A stretch of 64,000 bases of DNA, from positions 2,356,001 to 2,420,000 of the forward strand of contig NZ_CP134159.1 of NCBI RefSeq assembly GCF_032197885.1, read 5' to 3'. Every line of letters begins with the position of its first letter. The stretch's first letter is position 1. The notes under the pieces are model-generated. The model was not told where the DNA came from and did no database searches. It worked only from the letters and a program-made list of their open reading frames with translations. Positions 26,284-35,437 of this stretch are shown one piece after another. The stretch is from Levilactobacillus namurensis. GTDB lineage: Bacteria; Bacillota; Bacilli; Lactobacillales; Lactobacillaceae. Made by a program: the position numbers and the translations under genes.

Positions 26284-27501
26284 TTATGCACGTTGCCGCC
26301 AGTGGCGAATCTCAGGGACTAGCCACCAGAGCAACAAAAAGTTTACCAATAACGTCAAAGCCGTAAACGTAAAGACGCCGCTGTAGTTGAAGAGGTTCGC
26401 GATAATCCCCCCAAACAAGGAGCCAAACATACTCCCCAGCGCCTGAAACGATTGGTTCCAACTAAAGACAGTCCCGGTCAGCTCCTGCGGAGAGTTCTTG
26501 GTCAGCATGGTCTGGACTACCGGGAACAACGCGCCATCGGAAATCCCAATCATGAACCGGAAAACGCCCAGTAACCATACGCTGGTCACGAAGCCTTGCG
26601 GGAAGTACATCAAGATGGCAAAGACGTACCCGAAGACTAAGATCCGGGCCGTGCCTTTGCGGTCCCCGTACTCCCCCAGCTTTGGCGCCGCAATCAACGT
26701 GGAAAATCCGGGAAGCGCGGCGATGATCCCGGCGACCACGGTCACTGGTCCGACCCCGTGCATCAACTGCCGCACGTAGAGACTGATGATGGGCGTAATC
26801 GAATTGTTTCCCATCTGAATAATCATGGTCGAGACCAATAACACGATAATCAGCTTGGGATTCTTAAACGCTTGGCGCCAACTGCCCCCCTGCGCCTGCT
26901 GGGCGCGCGTAACGGGAGTGAAGTGTTCGTGGACCAACGTCGCGCTCAAGAAGAACACGATGATCAGAAAAATCCCGGTCAATAAAAAGGTCCACCGAAT
27001 CGAGAAGACCTGGGCCATGATTCCCCCTAACACGGGGCCAATCAGGTTCCCGCTGACGTACCCGGTGGTTAAAATCCCCAGCGCGTTGCCGCTCTTGTTC
27101 CGCGGGGTCTCCGCGGCGACTAGGGCACTAGCGTTGGGGATGTACCCCGCAAACAGGCCTTGGAGAAACCGCAACCCAATCAACTGCCAGACGTTGGTCA
27201 CGAAGCCCATCAGCCCAATCACTAGGGCCATCCCCAACGACGACCGCAATAGCATCAGCTTCCGGCCTTTCCGGTCCGCCAAGCGGCCCCACACGGGTGA
27301 GATCAACGCAATCACTAAGAACGTGACCGCGTACGTGACCCCACTGTACAAAGTCAGCTGCCCCTTAGTGAAGGTACCTAAATCATCAACATATAAGGAA
27401 AGAAACGGCATGATTTCACTAAAGCCCATGCCCGCAATAAACGTTCCTAACCATAGCACGGCAAGATTACGGCGCCACTGCTCCGGCTTCCGTTTTCCCA
27501 C
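26284..27501 (-). CDS. MFS multidrug-type exporter (DHA1-like)
   Basis: 405 aa, about 12 membrane helices. Motif A is SPVWGRLADRKGRKLMLL between TM2 and TM3, and the antiporter motif C region is GYVSGNLIGPVLGGIMA in TM5. The start is GTG at 27501 behind AGAGGGGA. Co-transcribed with the alarmone synthetase gene 11 bases downstream. The substrate is unknown. Confidence 0.88.
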   Translation of the reverse strand: MGKRKPEQWRRNLAVLWLGTFIAGMGFSEIMPFLSLYVDDLGTFTKGQLTLYSGVTYAVTFLVIALISPVWGRLADRKGRKLMLLRSSLGMALVIGLMGFVTNVWQLIGLRFLQGLFAGYIPNASALVAAETPRNKSGNALGILTTGYVSGNLIGPVLGGIMAQVFSIRWTFLLTGIFLIIVFFLSATLVHEHFTPVTRAQQAQGGSWRQAFKNPKLIIVLLVSTMIIQMGNNSITPIISLYVRQLMHGVGPVTVVAGIIAALPGFSTLIAAPKLGEYGDRKGTARILVFGYVFAILMYFPQGFVTSVWLLGVFRFMIGISDGALFPVVQTMLTKNSPQELTGTVFSWNQSFQALGSMFGSLFGGIIANLFNYSGVFTFTALTLLVNFLLLWWLVPEIRHWRQRA

Positions 27502-27690
27502 GATGCCATCCCCTCTTTCTTAAATTTCTAGCGACTTACCTTTGTATAGTCTTTAGTTTAGCATATCTGGCCGGCAGTCGCGTCTTATCTGTCATGCGGT
27601 GACTTTGGGGAGCCGTTGCTTGATGGATACTCAATTGGGTCGTGAGGTTGATCCTTGCCCAAACGTCCTAAATTCAAGCCCTATACAAAA

Positions 27691-27766
27691 TGATGCCAGC
27701 TGAGGAAGTTGTCCAAAGTCCGACCGATGATATGATGGCCTTGGACAACCTCCTCAACTGGCATCA
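27691..27766 (-). terminator. large hairpin terminator after the DUF1634 gene
   Basis: A 27-bp imperfect stem (TGATGCCAG..GTTGTCCAA with TTGGACAAC..CTGGCATCA) with a 20-odd base loop is followed by TTTTG on the minus strand. Confidence 0.72.
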
Positions 27767-27784
27767 CCAGTTTGAAGGCTGATT

Positions 27785-28162
27785 TTACTTTCCGTAGACC
27801 CCAATCACTAAGGCCACGATTAAGATAAGCAGTACCGCCGTCGTGATGGTGACGTACAGACGGTCCTTTTCACGATAAAAGGCATAGATGGACACGATCA
27901 CCCGTAAGACCGGGGTCAGAATCAAGCAGTAGACACCTAGCATCATGATGGCATAAGGCCGGAACTGGATGACTCCCGTCAGGATGGTCTGCATGCTAGT
28001 CGGCACCGTACTTCCCGGGTAGCCGGATTGCCCGGTCACCAGGAACAGGACCAGTCCGACGGCCATGATGATGGCTGAGACGATGACCCCAATCTGGAGG
28101 ATGCGTCCAATGATGGTTTCGACTTGGGCCATTTCCTTGGCCGTTGTTGGTTTTTCTGTCAT
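27785..28162 (-). CDS. DUF1634 membrane protein, TauE partner
   Basis: 125 aa with three membrane segments (IGVIVSAIIMAVGLVLFLV, YAIMMLGVYCLILTPVLRVIVSI, VTITTAVLLILIVALVIGVYG). Resembles DUF1634, which is regularly found directly behind TauE/SafE permeases. Its start overlaps the TauE stop by 4 bases (ATGA), so the two are translationally coupled and probably form one transport system. Confidence 0.88.
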   Translation of the reverse strand: MTEKPTTAKEMAQVETIIGRILQIGVIVSAIIMAVGLVLFLVTGQSGYPGSTVPTSMQTILTGVIQFRPYAIMMLGVYCLILTPVLRVIVSIYAFYREKDRLYVTITTAVLLILIVALVIGVYGK

Positions 28163-29010
28163 GAGAAGAGCTGTACCCCCAATCCCTTAAAGACCATCTG
28201 TAGTCCGATGTAGAGCAACACCGGGATAAACACGATTCGAATCCACCGCGCCGGTAGGACCTGCATGATTCGTGACCCAATTACGGCGCCGACCAAGATT
28301 CCTAACGCCATCGGTACCGCAATTCCCGGCAGGATCGACCCATTGAAGAAGTACACGGTCGCACTGGCGGCCGCTGTGACCCCCATCATTAGGTTCGACG
28401 TGGAGCTCGACGGCTTCAGGGGCATCTTCATGAAGGTATCCATGGCCATGACCTTAAACGCACCGGAGCCAATGCCCAACAGACCGCTGGCCACCCCGGC
28501 ACCGAACATCACGGCAAAGCCCGCGGGGACGTTTTCGACCTGATAGTCAACGTCGCGCAGCTCAGCTTTATCAAAGTAGCTGCCGTTAAGCTTCAACTTG
28601 GCCGCAATCCTATCGGGCGTCACCCGTTTCAAGACTTCCTGCCCCCGCCGCAACTTGCGCACCATGTTCCAGGCTGAAAAGACCAATAAGCAGCCGAATA
28701 AGAGATACAAATACTTGGGGTCCAGGATTCCCGTCATTAAGGCCCCGATAATGGCCCCGATGGTCGTGGCGATTTCGAGAAACATTGCCACCCGCAGGTT
28801 CAAGACGTTATCCCGCAAATACGCAATCGTTGACCCCGAACTGGTGGCGATGACGGCGATGATGCTGGCACCAATGGCGTACTTGATACTCAACCCCATG
28901 CCCAGTGTCAAGATTGGCGTGATGATCATCCCCCCGCCGATTCCCAGGATGGCGCCCGCGATACCCGCAAAGAGGCCCACCCCTAACATGATTAAAGCAG
29001 TTTGCACCAT
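28159..29010 (-). CDS. TauE/SafE-family sulfite/organosulfonate exporter
   Basis: 283 aa, about 8 membrane helices with the two-repeat signature: GVGLFAGIAGAILGIGGGMIITP at the start and GAGVASGLLGIGSGAFKVMAMD in the middle. Family members move sulfite, thiosulfate, sulfoacetate or related anions. The ATG follows TTAAGGACTC. A LysR gene lies just upstream on the same strand but behind a terminator. Substrate inferred at family level only. Confidence 0.88.
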   Translation of the reverse strand: MVQTALIMLGVGLFAGIAGAILGIGGGMIITPILTLGMGLSIKYAIGASIIAVIATSSGSTIAYLRDNVLNLRVAMFLEIATTIGAIIGALMTGILDPKYLYLLFGCLLVFSAWNMVRKLRRGQEVLKRVTPDRIAAKLKLNGSYFDKAELRDVDYQVENVPAGFAVMFGAGVASGLLGIGSGAFKVMAMDTFMKMPLKPSSSTSNLMMGVTAAASATVYFFNGSILPGIAVPMALGILVGAVIGSRIMQVLPARWIRIVFIPVLLYIGLQMVFKGLGVQLFS

Positions 29011-29156
29011 GAGTCCTTAATTCCCCCAATTTCTTTTTTAAACAACGCTTACGATTATTTATCTTTCCGGCCACCAGAGCAAGTGACTGGCTTGGTGCAG
29101 CGAAGCTCTATTGAATATCTATTCACAAATAAAAGTTCCTATAAGTCAACGTTCTT

Positions 29157-29185
29157 AGTATAAATATCTACAATTTATCTATCAA
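29157..29185 (-). promoter_or_regulatory. TauE operon promoter
   Basis: Minus strand: TTGATA (29185-29180), 17-bp spacer, TATACT (29162-29157). The leader to the ATG is about 140 bases. Confidence 0.65.
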
Positions 29186-29278
29186 TGAACAAAGTTCCAT
29201 TTTTGGCCTGCCACCTGAATCAGTCCATTCCCACCCCGCTAAAATCCCCGTCGTGCTCACTATGAAAGCGGCCACAAA

Positions 29279-29320
29279 ACAAAACGAGATTGTCATACTT
29301 AAAAAATATGGCAATCTCGT
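29279..29320 (-). terminator. LysR gene terminator
   Basis: A 14-bp stem ACGAGATTGTCATA with TATGGCAATCTCGT, then TTTTGTTTTG on the minus strand. Confidence 0.82.
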
Positions 29321-29341
29321 CTAAATTGTATTTCGTGTATC

Positions 29342-30199
29342 TTAATAACTGTCAATGAACCGTTGGAGAAGTGGCCCGGGGGTTACCTGCTCCGGCCAGA
29401 CCAGCTTCAACGTGGTTCGCCAAGGCTGGTACCGAATCGGCCGCAGGTTCGTTTGCGGACCACTGATCTGTTCCGCCACCGACTGAGGCACCACCGCCAC
29501 GCCCATCCGGGCCTCGGCCCACTGAACTGCAGTGCGGGCATCGTCGCAGGTGCAGGCGACGAACGGAGCCATCCCCTTCTGCGCGAACGTCGCGGCAAAA
29601 AGGTGTTCAAACCGTCGATAAATAATCAACGGCACGTCGGCCAGGTCCTCCACCCGCAACGTGGCGCCCCGAAAATGATCGTACTTCTTGGGGACCACCG
29701 CAACCATCGATTCCGTCTTGAGGTCCTTACTGGCTAACCGGGGCGCCGTAAACGGGGTTCGGACGATGGCCACGTCAATCAGGTGTTTTTCCAACCGGTC
29801 GATCAAGCCGTAAGTGTTGTCTTCGAACAGGCGAATCTGGACCTTGGGGTAATGGCGCGTTAACGTCCGCAACTTCGCGTTAGGCATCGCACCAATCGAC
29901 GACGAGATGACCCCGACCGACAATACCCCCGCCAAGCCCTGGCCCAGTGACCGGACCTGACTATCCGCCCGCTCCCGCAGGTCGAGTAACTGTTGGGCGT
30001 AGTCCCGTAAGAGGACCCCCGCCGGCGTCAGGGAGGTCCCACTCGACGTCCGGTGCAGCAACGTGACCCCCAGCTCCGCTTCAAGTTGCTTCAATTGATA
30101 ACTCAGCGGCGGTTGGGCCATATGCAACTGCTGGGCCGCTGCCGTGATCTGACCCGCGTCGGCGACCGCTAAAAAGTATTCTAGTTGACGAAAATTCAC
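29342..30199 (-). CDS. LysR-family transcriptional regulator
   Basis: 285 aa. N-terminal helix-turn-helix: MNFRQLEYFLAVADAGQITAAAQQLHMAQPPLSYQLKQLEAELG. The effector domain contains LSVGVISSSIGAMPN and VAIVRTPF. The start is GTG at 30199 behind GAGGTGAC. It precedes the TauE-DUF1634 operon on the same strand; control of that operon is plausible but unproven. It follows the hydrolase gene by 24 bases and could be transcribed from upstream. Confidence 0.88.
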   Translation of the reverse strand: MNFRQLEYFLAVADAGQITAAAQQLHMAQPPLSYQLKQLEAELGVTLLHRTSSGTSLTPAGVLLRDYAQQLLDLRERADSQVRSLGQGLAGVLSVGVISSSIGAMPNAKLRTLTRHYPKVQIRLFEDNTYGLIDRLEKHLIDVAIVRTPFTAPRLASKDLKTESMVAVVPKKYDHFRGATLRVEDLADVPLIIYRRFEHLFAATFAQKGMAPFVACTCDDARTAVQWAEARMGVAVVPQSVAEQISGPQTNLRPIRYQPWRTTLKLVWPEQVTPGPLLQRFIDSY

Positions 30200-30223
30200 G
30201 AAAGGTCACCTCGTTTATTTCTG

Positions 30224-31114
30224 TTAAGGCTCCTCGGGTTCCCCCGCTTGACTCTGCGTGAAGCGTGATTGGTTGACGGCCCGGTCTTTGGCGGGTAACG
30301 TCTCCTGAAGCAGGTACTGCCGTATCAGTAGGACAATCTGCTTGTTCTGGGGCAGATCCGAGTGCGTGGTATCATCACCCGTCACCGTGATCTGGGTGTA
30401 GTGGGCGACTTGATTCTGAAAGATATACTTTCCTTGGCTCACACTGTTGGCCGGGACGGTGCCGTCACTCGAGTAGTTCTCCGTGCCGGCAACCGAATAG
30501 ACCGTCAGCTTCTTGGGCAGCTTATGCCGGCCCGCCACCAGTTCGTTCAACATCGTGGTCCGCGTCGTGGTACTATCCGATTCCATGTTGTAGGGGGTCG
30601 CGATGGTCATCAGGCGGTCAATGGTCACCGTTGGCGATTGGTCAAAGTACTTTTCCAAAAACAGGCTCAAGATCAAGCCCCCGTTAGAGTGGCCTAAGGC
30701 GTTGAAGTGGTTGAAATGGTAAGTCTTGACCAGGTCTTTAAAGGCCACGTTCAGCCACCGGGCCTGCTGGTTGATGTTCGTATAGCCGTCACGGTTATTC
30801 GCAAAGGCCACCACGATGAACGGGTGGTTGTCATTGCGCCGAATACTCCCGGTATAGGAGAGTTTTCCGTTCGTCGCGACCTTGACCTTCAACACGCTGT
30901 GCGCCGTCTTGGTCTCTTGGCGTAACTGCTTAATCAGGGTATCGAACCGGTCCTGACTGGCACTCGATCCCGGGACCAGGATGGTCGGATTCAACGGCGT
31001 CCGGTAATTGGTCTTATAATGGGTGATTCGGGTCTGCATCCAAGCCGTGCTGGGGAAAAAGATTGCCAACACCGCAACGACGGCCAGCCCCCACCCGATA
31101 AACTTACGCCGCAT
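30224..31114 (-). CDS. secreted DUF915-like alpha/beta-hydrolase
   Basis: 296 aa. Basic start MRRK, hydrophobic helix at 8-25, then an extracellular hydrolase: TILVPGSSASQDRF, nucleophile GHSNGG with Ser about 143, aspartate in SSDGTVP, histidine in DDTTHSDLPQN. The DUF915 family covers lactobacillus cell-surface hydrolases of unsettled substrate. The ATG at 31114 overlaps the EIIC gene end by 11 bases, with GAAGAGGG eight bases before it, so the two are coupled. That coupling hints that the hydrolase acts on the sugar or glycoside the EIIC handles. Confidence 0.85.
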   Translation of the reverse strand: MRRKFIGWGLAVVAVLAIFFPSTAWMQTRITHYKTNYRTPLNPTILVPGSSASQDRFDTLIKQLRQETKTAHSVLKVKVATNGKLSYTGSIRRNDNHPFIVVAFANNRDGYTNINQQARWLNVAFKDLVKTYHFNHFNALGHSNGGLILSLFLEKYFDQSPTVTIDRLMTIATPYNMESDSTTTRTTMLNELVAGRHKLPKKLTVYSVAGTENYSSDGTVPANSVSQGKYIFQNQVAHYTQITVTGDDTTHSDLPQNKQIVLLIRQYLLQETLPAKDRAVNQSRFTQSQAGEPEEP

Positions 31115-32393
31115 GGTCTTCACCCTCTTCCGTGGGCTCAGGAAGCTGATTCAAGAGCTTCACAAATGGCAGATAAATCAGGACTGAGACGGTCAGACAG
31201 ACTAGGCTCAACAGTAACGCGCGCCAATCCCCGGCGGTGCCTAGGTAGGCCATCAACGGCCCCGGTGTGGTCCGAGGCATGGGGTACACCATGGGCGGAA
31301 CCAACTTCCAAGTGATTGCGCACCAAGCCAGGACAATGTTCACGGCCGGCGCGACCATAAAGGGAATCAATAGGATGGGATTATACAAGACCGGTAACCC
31401 CAACAAGGTCGCCTGGTTAAGGTTGACCAGGTTCGGTAAGGCCGTCTGAGCCGCGATGTGGCGATCATGGGCGCGAGTCGAGCCAATCCAGATGGCAATC
31501 AGCAGGGCTAACGTCATCCCCGCCCCACCGAAGTTGGCATAGGCGTCCCCCAGCGTATGCAGCGTCACGGGATGCGGCACGTTCCAGGCTGACCCCTGCT
31601 GGACGGCCGTGGCCAAGTTCTGTAACGAATTCACGGTCGCGTTGCCCGCCAGGTTCACGGGACCAATCAAGCCCAACCACCACAGGAAGTTGTTTAACGC
31701 CGTGACGGCTAGAATCATCAGACCGTGATGCCCCGGATTGGTGATCATGGCGCGGGTCACCTGGTAGACTAGACCGTTTAAGCCGCCCGTGGTCAACCAA
31801 CTCATCCCATAGCCGACCAGGACCATGACCGCCATGATGATCACCAGTAGCCACGCCACCCGCCCGGTCAGGGTCAAGCGCGTGAACCAGCGCCAGTGCG
31901 CCAGCTTTTGTAAGAACCAACTGGCGAACCAGCCGACCACTAGCCCCACCACGATCCCTAAGAAGATGCCTTGGGGGCCTAAGTTGTTTTCAACGAATTG
32001 ACTGCCACCTCGCTTGACTTGGTCGATCACCTCATAATTCACGTTCAGGGTCAAGAAGGCCAGCGCACTCAACAGGCCCACGGCAAGTTCGTTACGGCGA
32101 TAGGTTTTAGCTAAGAAGTACCCCATGGCGAAGGTCATCATCACCGCAACCACGTTATTCACTACCAGCCCCATGACCTGAAAGGCCTGGCGCCACAGTG
32201 TCAGCCCCGGCAGCCACTGTCCGATATGATAGATATGAAAGAAAAAGCCATTGGGGGCCAAACAACTCTGGCCAATGGCACTAATCAGGGTCATGATTAA
32301 AATAAACGGGTAGACGACCGTCAGGGCCTGTTGAATCACCCGCATCGCCCGCCACTTGCCAACTCGCTGATTGAACCGCCATAATCTTTGCAT
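31104..32393 (-). CDS. PTS system EIIC component, lactose/cellobiose family, orphan
   Basis: 429 aa, about 10 membrane helices. Family marks: N-terminal amphipathic helix (RVGKWRAMRVIQQALTVVYPF), the N-G-N-like loop replaced by LAGNATVNS, and the C-terminal GLPVLYNPILLIPFMVAP. No EIIA or EIIB gene is adjacent, so it must borrow them or act without phosphorylation. The ATG at 32393 follows AAGGGGC. The gene downstream is the coupled DUF915-like hydrolase, which is an unusual pairing. Confidence 0.87.
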   Translation of the reverse strand: MQRLWRFNQRVGKWRAMRVIQQALTVVYPFILIMTLISAIGQSCLAPNGFFFHIYHIGQWLPGLTLWRQAFQVMGLVVNNVVAVMMTFAMGYFLAKTYRRNELAVGLLSALAFLTLNVNYEVIDQVKRGGSQFVENNLGPQGIFLGIVVGLVVGWFASWFLQKLAHWRWFTRLTLTGRVAWLLVIIMAVMVLVGYGMSWLTTGGLNGLVYQVTRAMITNPGHHGLMILAVTALNNFLWWLGLIGPVNLAGNATVNSLQNLATAVQQGSAWNVPHPVTLHTLGDAYANFGGAGMTLALLIAIWIGSTRAHDRHIAAQTALPNLVNLNQATLLGLPVLYNPILLIPFMVAPAVNIVLAWCAITWKLVPPMVYPMPRTTPGPLMAYLGTAGDWRALLLSLVCLTVSVLIYLPFVKLLNQLPEPTEEGEDHAA

Positions 32394-32672
32394 CGTCGTT
32401 GCCCCTTCATCATTGGGGAAAACTTTCCCCGAAATCAGCGCACGCACCGCCTGAAACGCCCACGCACCTTACCCCGTTTTCAAGTCCCGTTTAGCTTGTG
32501 AAAAACCAACTCCACGGCTTCTCCACGCTTTTCGTTATTCCCATTATACGAACTTCTGGTTTTCACGGAAAGCAAACGCCTTATAAATTTTATTATAAAA
32601 GCTGCGCCGCTATGGGGCCTTTCAGGACCGCTGTACCGGCCTAATCTTTTTCGTTAAATTTCGATTTCATGG
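32394..32672. other. divergent region between EIIC and yicI genes
   Basis: AT-rich in the middle (TTTATAAATTTTATTATAAA near 32580). A TATAAT -10-like box for the EIIC side is visible near 32545 on the minus strand with a poor -35. No ORF seen. Confidence 0.4.
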
Positions 32673-32701
32673 TTGTATGCGTTTTCAATCCGTGATAATA
32701 T
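32673..32701 (+). promoter_or_regulatory. yicI promoter containing a cre site
   Basis: TTGTAT (32673-32678), 17-bp spacer, TAATAT (32696-32701). On the minus strand TTGAAAACGCATACA (32688-32674) fits every fixed position of the cre consensus and overlaps the -35, so CcpA should block polymerase binding. The leader is about 120 bases. Confidence 0.8.
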
Positions 32702-32826
32702 GTTGGTGTAAACAACCAACCAACTTTAATCGATTGCTTGGTGATTACATTTAATGTTGCTGTGACGGCGTCATTAAACTCAACTCAACTTAAAAACGAT
32801 TAAATCTGAAAGAGGAAGTGGCTATT

Positions 32827-35118
32827 TTGAAGTTTACGAATGGTTATTGGCTGACTCGCGACGAATACGACGTTAACTCTCCAGCTGAAGCATTCTCTGC
32901 AAAACAAAACGGCAAAGAAATGACCGTCTTTGCGCCATACAAGCGTATTAAGACCCGGGGAGACGAATTAAACTTAGGGATGACGACCATTAAGTTGACC
33001 TCCCCCGTTGAAGATGTGATTGGCGTTAAGCTGACCCACTTCGACCAAGACACTCACGGTCCATCGTACAAGTTGAATAATCTTGACCCTGACGTCAACA
33101 TCGACATCACCGACAAGCACGCTTCCTTAACCAGTGGCAAGTTATCCGTTAACTTCCCACTCCGCGACGAATTCGACATGTCCTTCACGGCAGACGGCCG
33201 CGAAGTGACCTCTTCTAAGTTCAAAGCCCAAGGCGAAATCTTAAACCACGACACCGGCGTTCACTACATGCGTGAACAATTATCCATCGGCGTTGACGAA
33301 AAGATCTATGGTTTAGGGGAACGCTTCGGTAACTTCGTCAAGAACGGCCAAGAAGTTCGGACCACCAACCAAGACGGTGGGACGGGTTCCGAACAATCTT
33401 ACAAGAACATTCCGTTCTACATCAGTAACGAAGGTTACGGGGTCTTTGTCGACCAACCTGAAACGGTTGATTATGAAATCGCTTCCGAAAACGTTGACCG
33501 GGTTCAATTCAGTGTTGCGGGTCAATCCCTGCAGTACTACGTGATCTACGGCCCAACGCCTCAAGAAATTCTCCACAAGTACACCCAACTGACCGGTGGC
33601 ATCCAATTACCACCAGCTTGGTCCTTCGGTCTGTGGTTATCCACTTCCTTCACGACCGACTACAGTGAAGAAACGGTCATGAAGTTCATCAACGGGATGC
33701 AAGAACGGCACATTCCGCTAGACGTCTTCCACTTTGACTGCTTCTGGCAAAAGGGCTTCGAATGGTCCAACATGCAATGGGACCGCGACGAATTCCCAGA
33801 CCCAGTTGGCCTGATCAAGAAGATCCATGACAAGGGCATCAAGGTCTGTGTCTGGTTGAACCCTTACATCGCCCAACAAGGCCCAATATTCGAGGAAGGC
33901 AAGAAGAACGGCTACTTCATCAAGCGTGAAGATGGCAACATCTGGCAATGGGACCTCTGGCAAGCTGGTAACGCCTTCGTTGACTTTACCAACCCTGACG
34001 CCGTTAAGTGGTACCAGAGCAAGTTAAAGGCCTTACTCGACATGGGTGTCGATTGCTTCAAGACCGACTTCGGTGAACGGATCCCCGTTGACGACGCTGT
34101 CTTCTTCGACGGCTCTGATCCAAAACGTGAACATAACTACTACACGTTCCAATACAACCAAGCCGTCTTTGACATCTTAGCCCAAGAAAAGGGCAAGGAT
34201 GAAGCGGTACTCTTCGCTCGTTCCGCAACGGTTGGTTCTCAGAAGTTCCCTGTTCACTGGGGTGGTGACTGCCTGTCTAACTTCAAGTCGATGTCCGACA
34301 CCTTACATGGTGGTCTGTCCTTCTTGAGTTCCGGCTTTGGCTTCTGGAGCCACGACATTGGTGGGTTCGAAGATGGCCCAGGTACTCCTACGCCAGACCT
34401 GTACAAGCGTTGGACGCAATTCGGTCTGTTATCCTCCCACAGTCGTTACCACGGGAGCGATGTTTACCGGGTTCCATGGAACTTCGATGACGAAGCCGTC
34501 GAAAACACGCGGAAGTTCGTTAACTTGAAGCTATCCTTGATGCCATACCTCTACACCCAAGCGGCTCACGACGCTGCTTACGGGAACCCGCTGATGCGGC
34601 CAATGTGGTTCAACTTTAAGGACGACTACAACACCCACACCATCGCTAACCAATACATGTTCGGGAGTCAACTCTTAGTCGCCCCTGTCTTCAACGCTGA
34701 AGGCAACGTGCACTTCTACCTGCCAGCCGGCAAGTGGACCAGCATCATCGACGACAACGAATTCTACGACGTTCCTGAAGGTGGTAAGTGGTTGACCAAG
34801 GCTTACGACGAATTAAGTCTGCCAGTCTTGGCTCGTCAAAACACGATCCTGTTGCGGAATCCTAAGGCCGTTCACGCGGACTACGACTTCACGAAGGATC
34901 TGGACATCCACCTGTTCGACATGCAAGAAGGTTCCACGACGGTTGCCGTGGTTAACCAAAAGGGTGTCGATGCGGGCCACGTCACGGTTGACCGTTCCGG
35001 GAACACCTTGAAGGTCACGACGGACGGCTTAACCGGCAACGCCACGATCTACGTTCACGAAGACGGCCAAACGACTAAGGCTGCTCTGGACGGCACCACG
35101 ACGACGATTACCCTGTAA
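32827..35118 (+). CDS. yicI: GH31 alpha-xylosidase, YicI type
   Basis: 763 aa, cytosolic. It releases alpha-xylose from isoprimeverose and related glycosides. N-terminal beta-sandwich with GLGERFGNFVKNGQ, then a barrel with DCFWQKGFEW, nucleophile Asp414 in DCFKTDFGERIP, and acid/base Asp481 in VHWGGDC. These sit within two residues of the E. coli YicI positions. I prefer the TTG at 32827, which gives MKFTNGYWL like other YicI starts and lies ten bases after GAGGAAG; a GTG at 32818 is too close to that site. Monocistronic, own promoter and terminator. Codon use is more AT-tolerant than in neighbours. Confidence 0.93.
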   Translation: MKFTNGYWLTRDEYDVNSPAEAFSAKQNGKEMTVFAPYKRIKTRGDELNLGMTTIKLTSPVEDVIGVKLTHFDQDTHGPSYKLNNLDPDVNIDITDKHASLTSGKLSVNFPLRDEFDMSFTADGREVTSSKFKAQGEILNHDTGVHYMREQLSIGVDEKIYGLGERFGNFVKNGQEVRTTNQDGGTGSEQSYKNIPFYISNEGYGVFVDQPETVDYEIASENVDRVQFSVAGQSLQYYVIYGPTPQEILHKYTQLTGGIQLPPAWSFGLWLSTSFTTDYSEETVMKFINGMQERHIPLDVFHFDCFWQKGFEWSNMQWDRDEFPDPVGLIKKIHDKGIKVCVWLNPYIAQQGPIFEEGKKNGYFIKREDGNIWQWDLWQAGNAFVDFTNPDAVKWYQSKLKALLDMGVDCFKTDFGERIPVDDAVFFDGSDPKREHNYYTFQYNQAVFDILAQEKGKDEAVLFARSATVGSQKFPVHWGGDCLSNFKSMSDTLHGGLSFLSSGFGFWSHDIGGFEDGPGTPTPDLYKRWTQFGLLSSHSRYHGSDVYRVPWNFDDEAVENTRKFVNLKLSLMPYLYTQAAHDAAYGNPLMRPMWFNFKDDYNTHTIANQYMFGSQLLVAPVFNAEGNVHFYLPAGKWTSIIDDNEFYDVPEGGKWLTKAYDELSLPVLARQNTILLRNPKAVHADYDFTKDLDIHLFDMQEGSTTVAVVNQKGVDAGHVTVDRSGNTLKVTTDGLTGNATIYVHEDGQTTKAALDGTTTTITL

Positions 35119-35146
35119 TCGTTCCCCATTTTCACCTGATACGCAA

Positions 35147-35181
35147 AACACCGTTGGTCATTTGATCAACGGTGTTTTTTT
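35147..35181 (+). terminator. yicI terminator
   Basis: AACACCGTTG/CAACGGTGTT followed by seven T in all. Confidence 0.88.
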
Positions 35182-35240
35182 GACGAGTCAATTCGCGTAA
35201 ACTAGAGGTTGAACCCTAGCCTGAAATGAGGTGACTTTTC

Positions 35241-35435
35241 TTGGATAACCAACTATATAAATGGCTGACGGTGGGCGCCCTCTTTTTCTTTGCCCTCTGC
35301 AGCTTGCTGGTCGCCCTAAACATCTGGGCGGCCCAAAGTAACCTGCTTTTAATACTGGCCGGTATCTTCCTGGTGGTGGCGCTGGTCTTCGTCACGCTCA
35401 ACCAACGCTGGCGCCACAGCCACCCCAAACACTGA
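35241..35435 (+). CDS. small two-helix membrane protein
   Basis: 64 aa, unknown. Two hydrophobic segments (LTVGALFFFALCSLLVALNIWA and LLLILAGIFLVVALVFVTL) and a His/Arg-rich tail (RWRHSHPKH). TTG start behind GAGGTGAC. It converges on the secreted-protein gene with only 2 bases between stops, so the two 3' ends overlap as transcripts. Confidence 0.65.
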   Translation: MDNQLYKWLTVGALFFFALCSLLVALNIWAAQSNLLLILAGIFLVVALVFVTLNQRWRHSHPKH

Positions 35436-35437
35436 CC

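Noticed and set aside
32394..32672. A second cre or operator for the EIIC gene
   Set aside because: Candidate sequences such as GTGAAAACC differ from the cre consensus at fixed positions.
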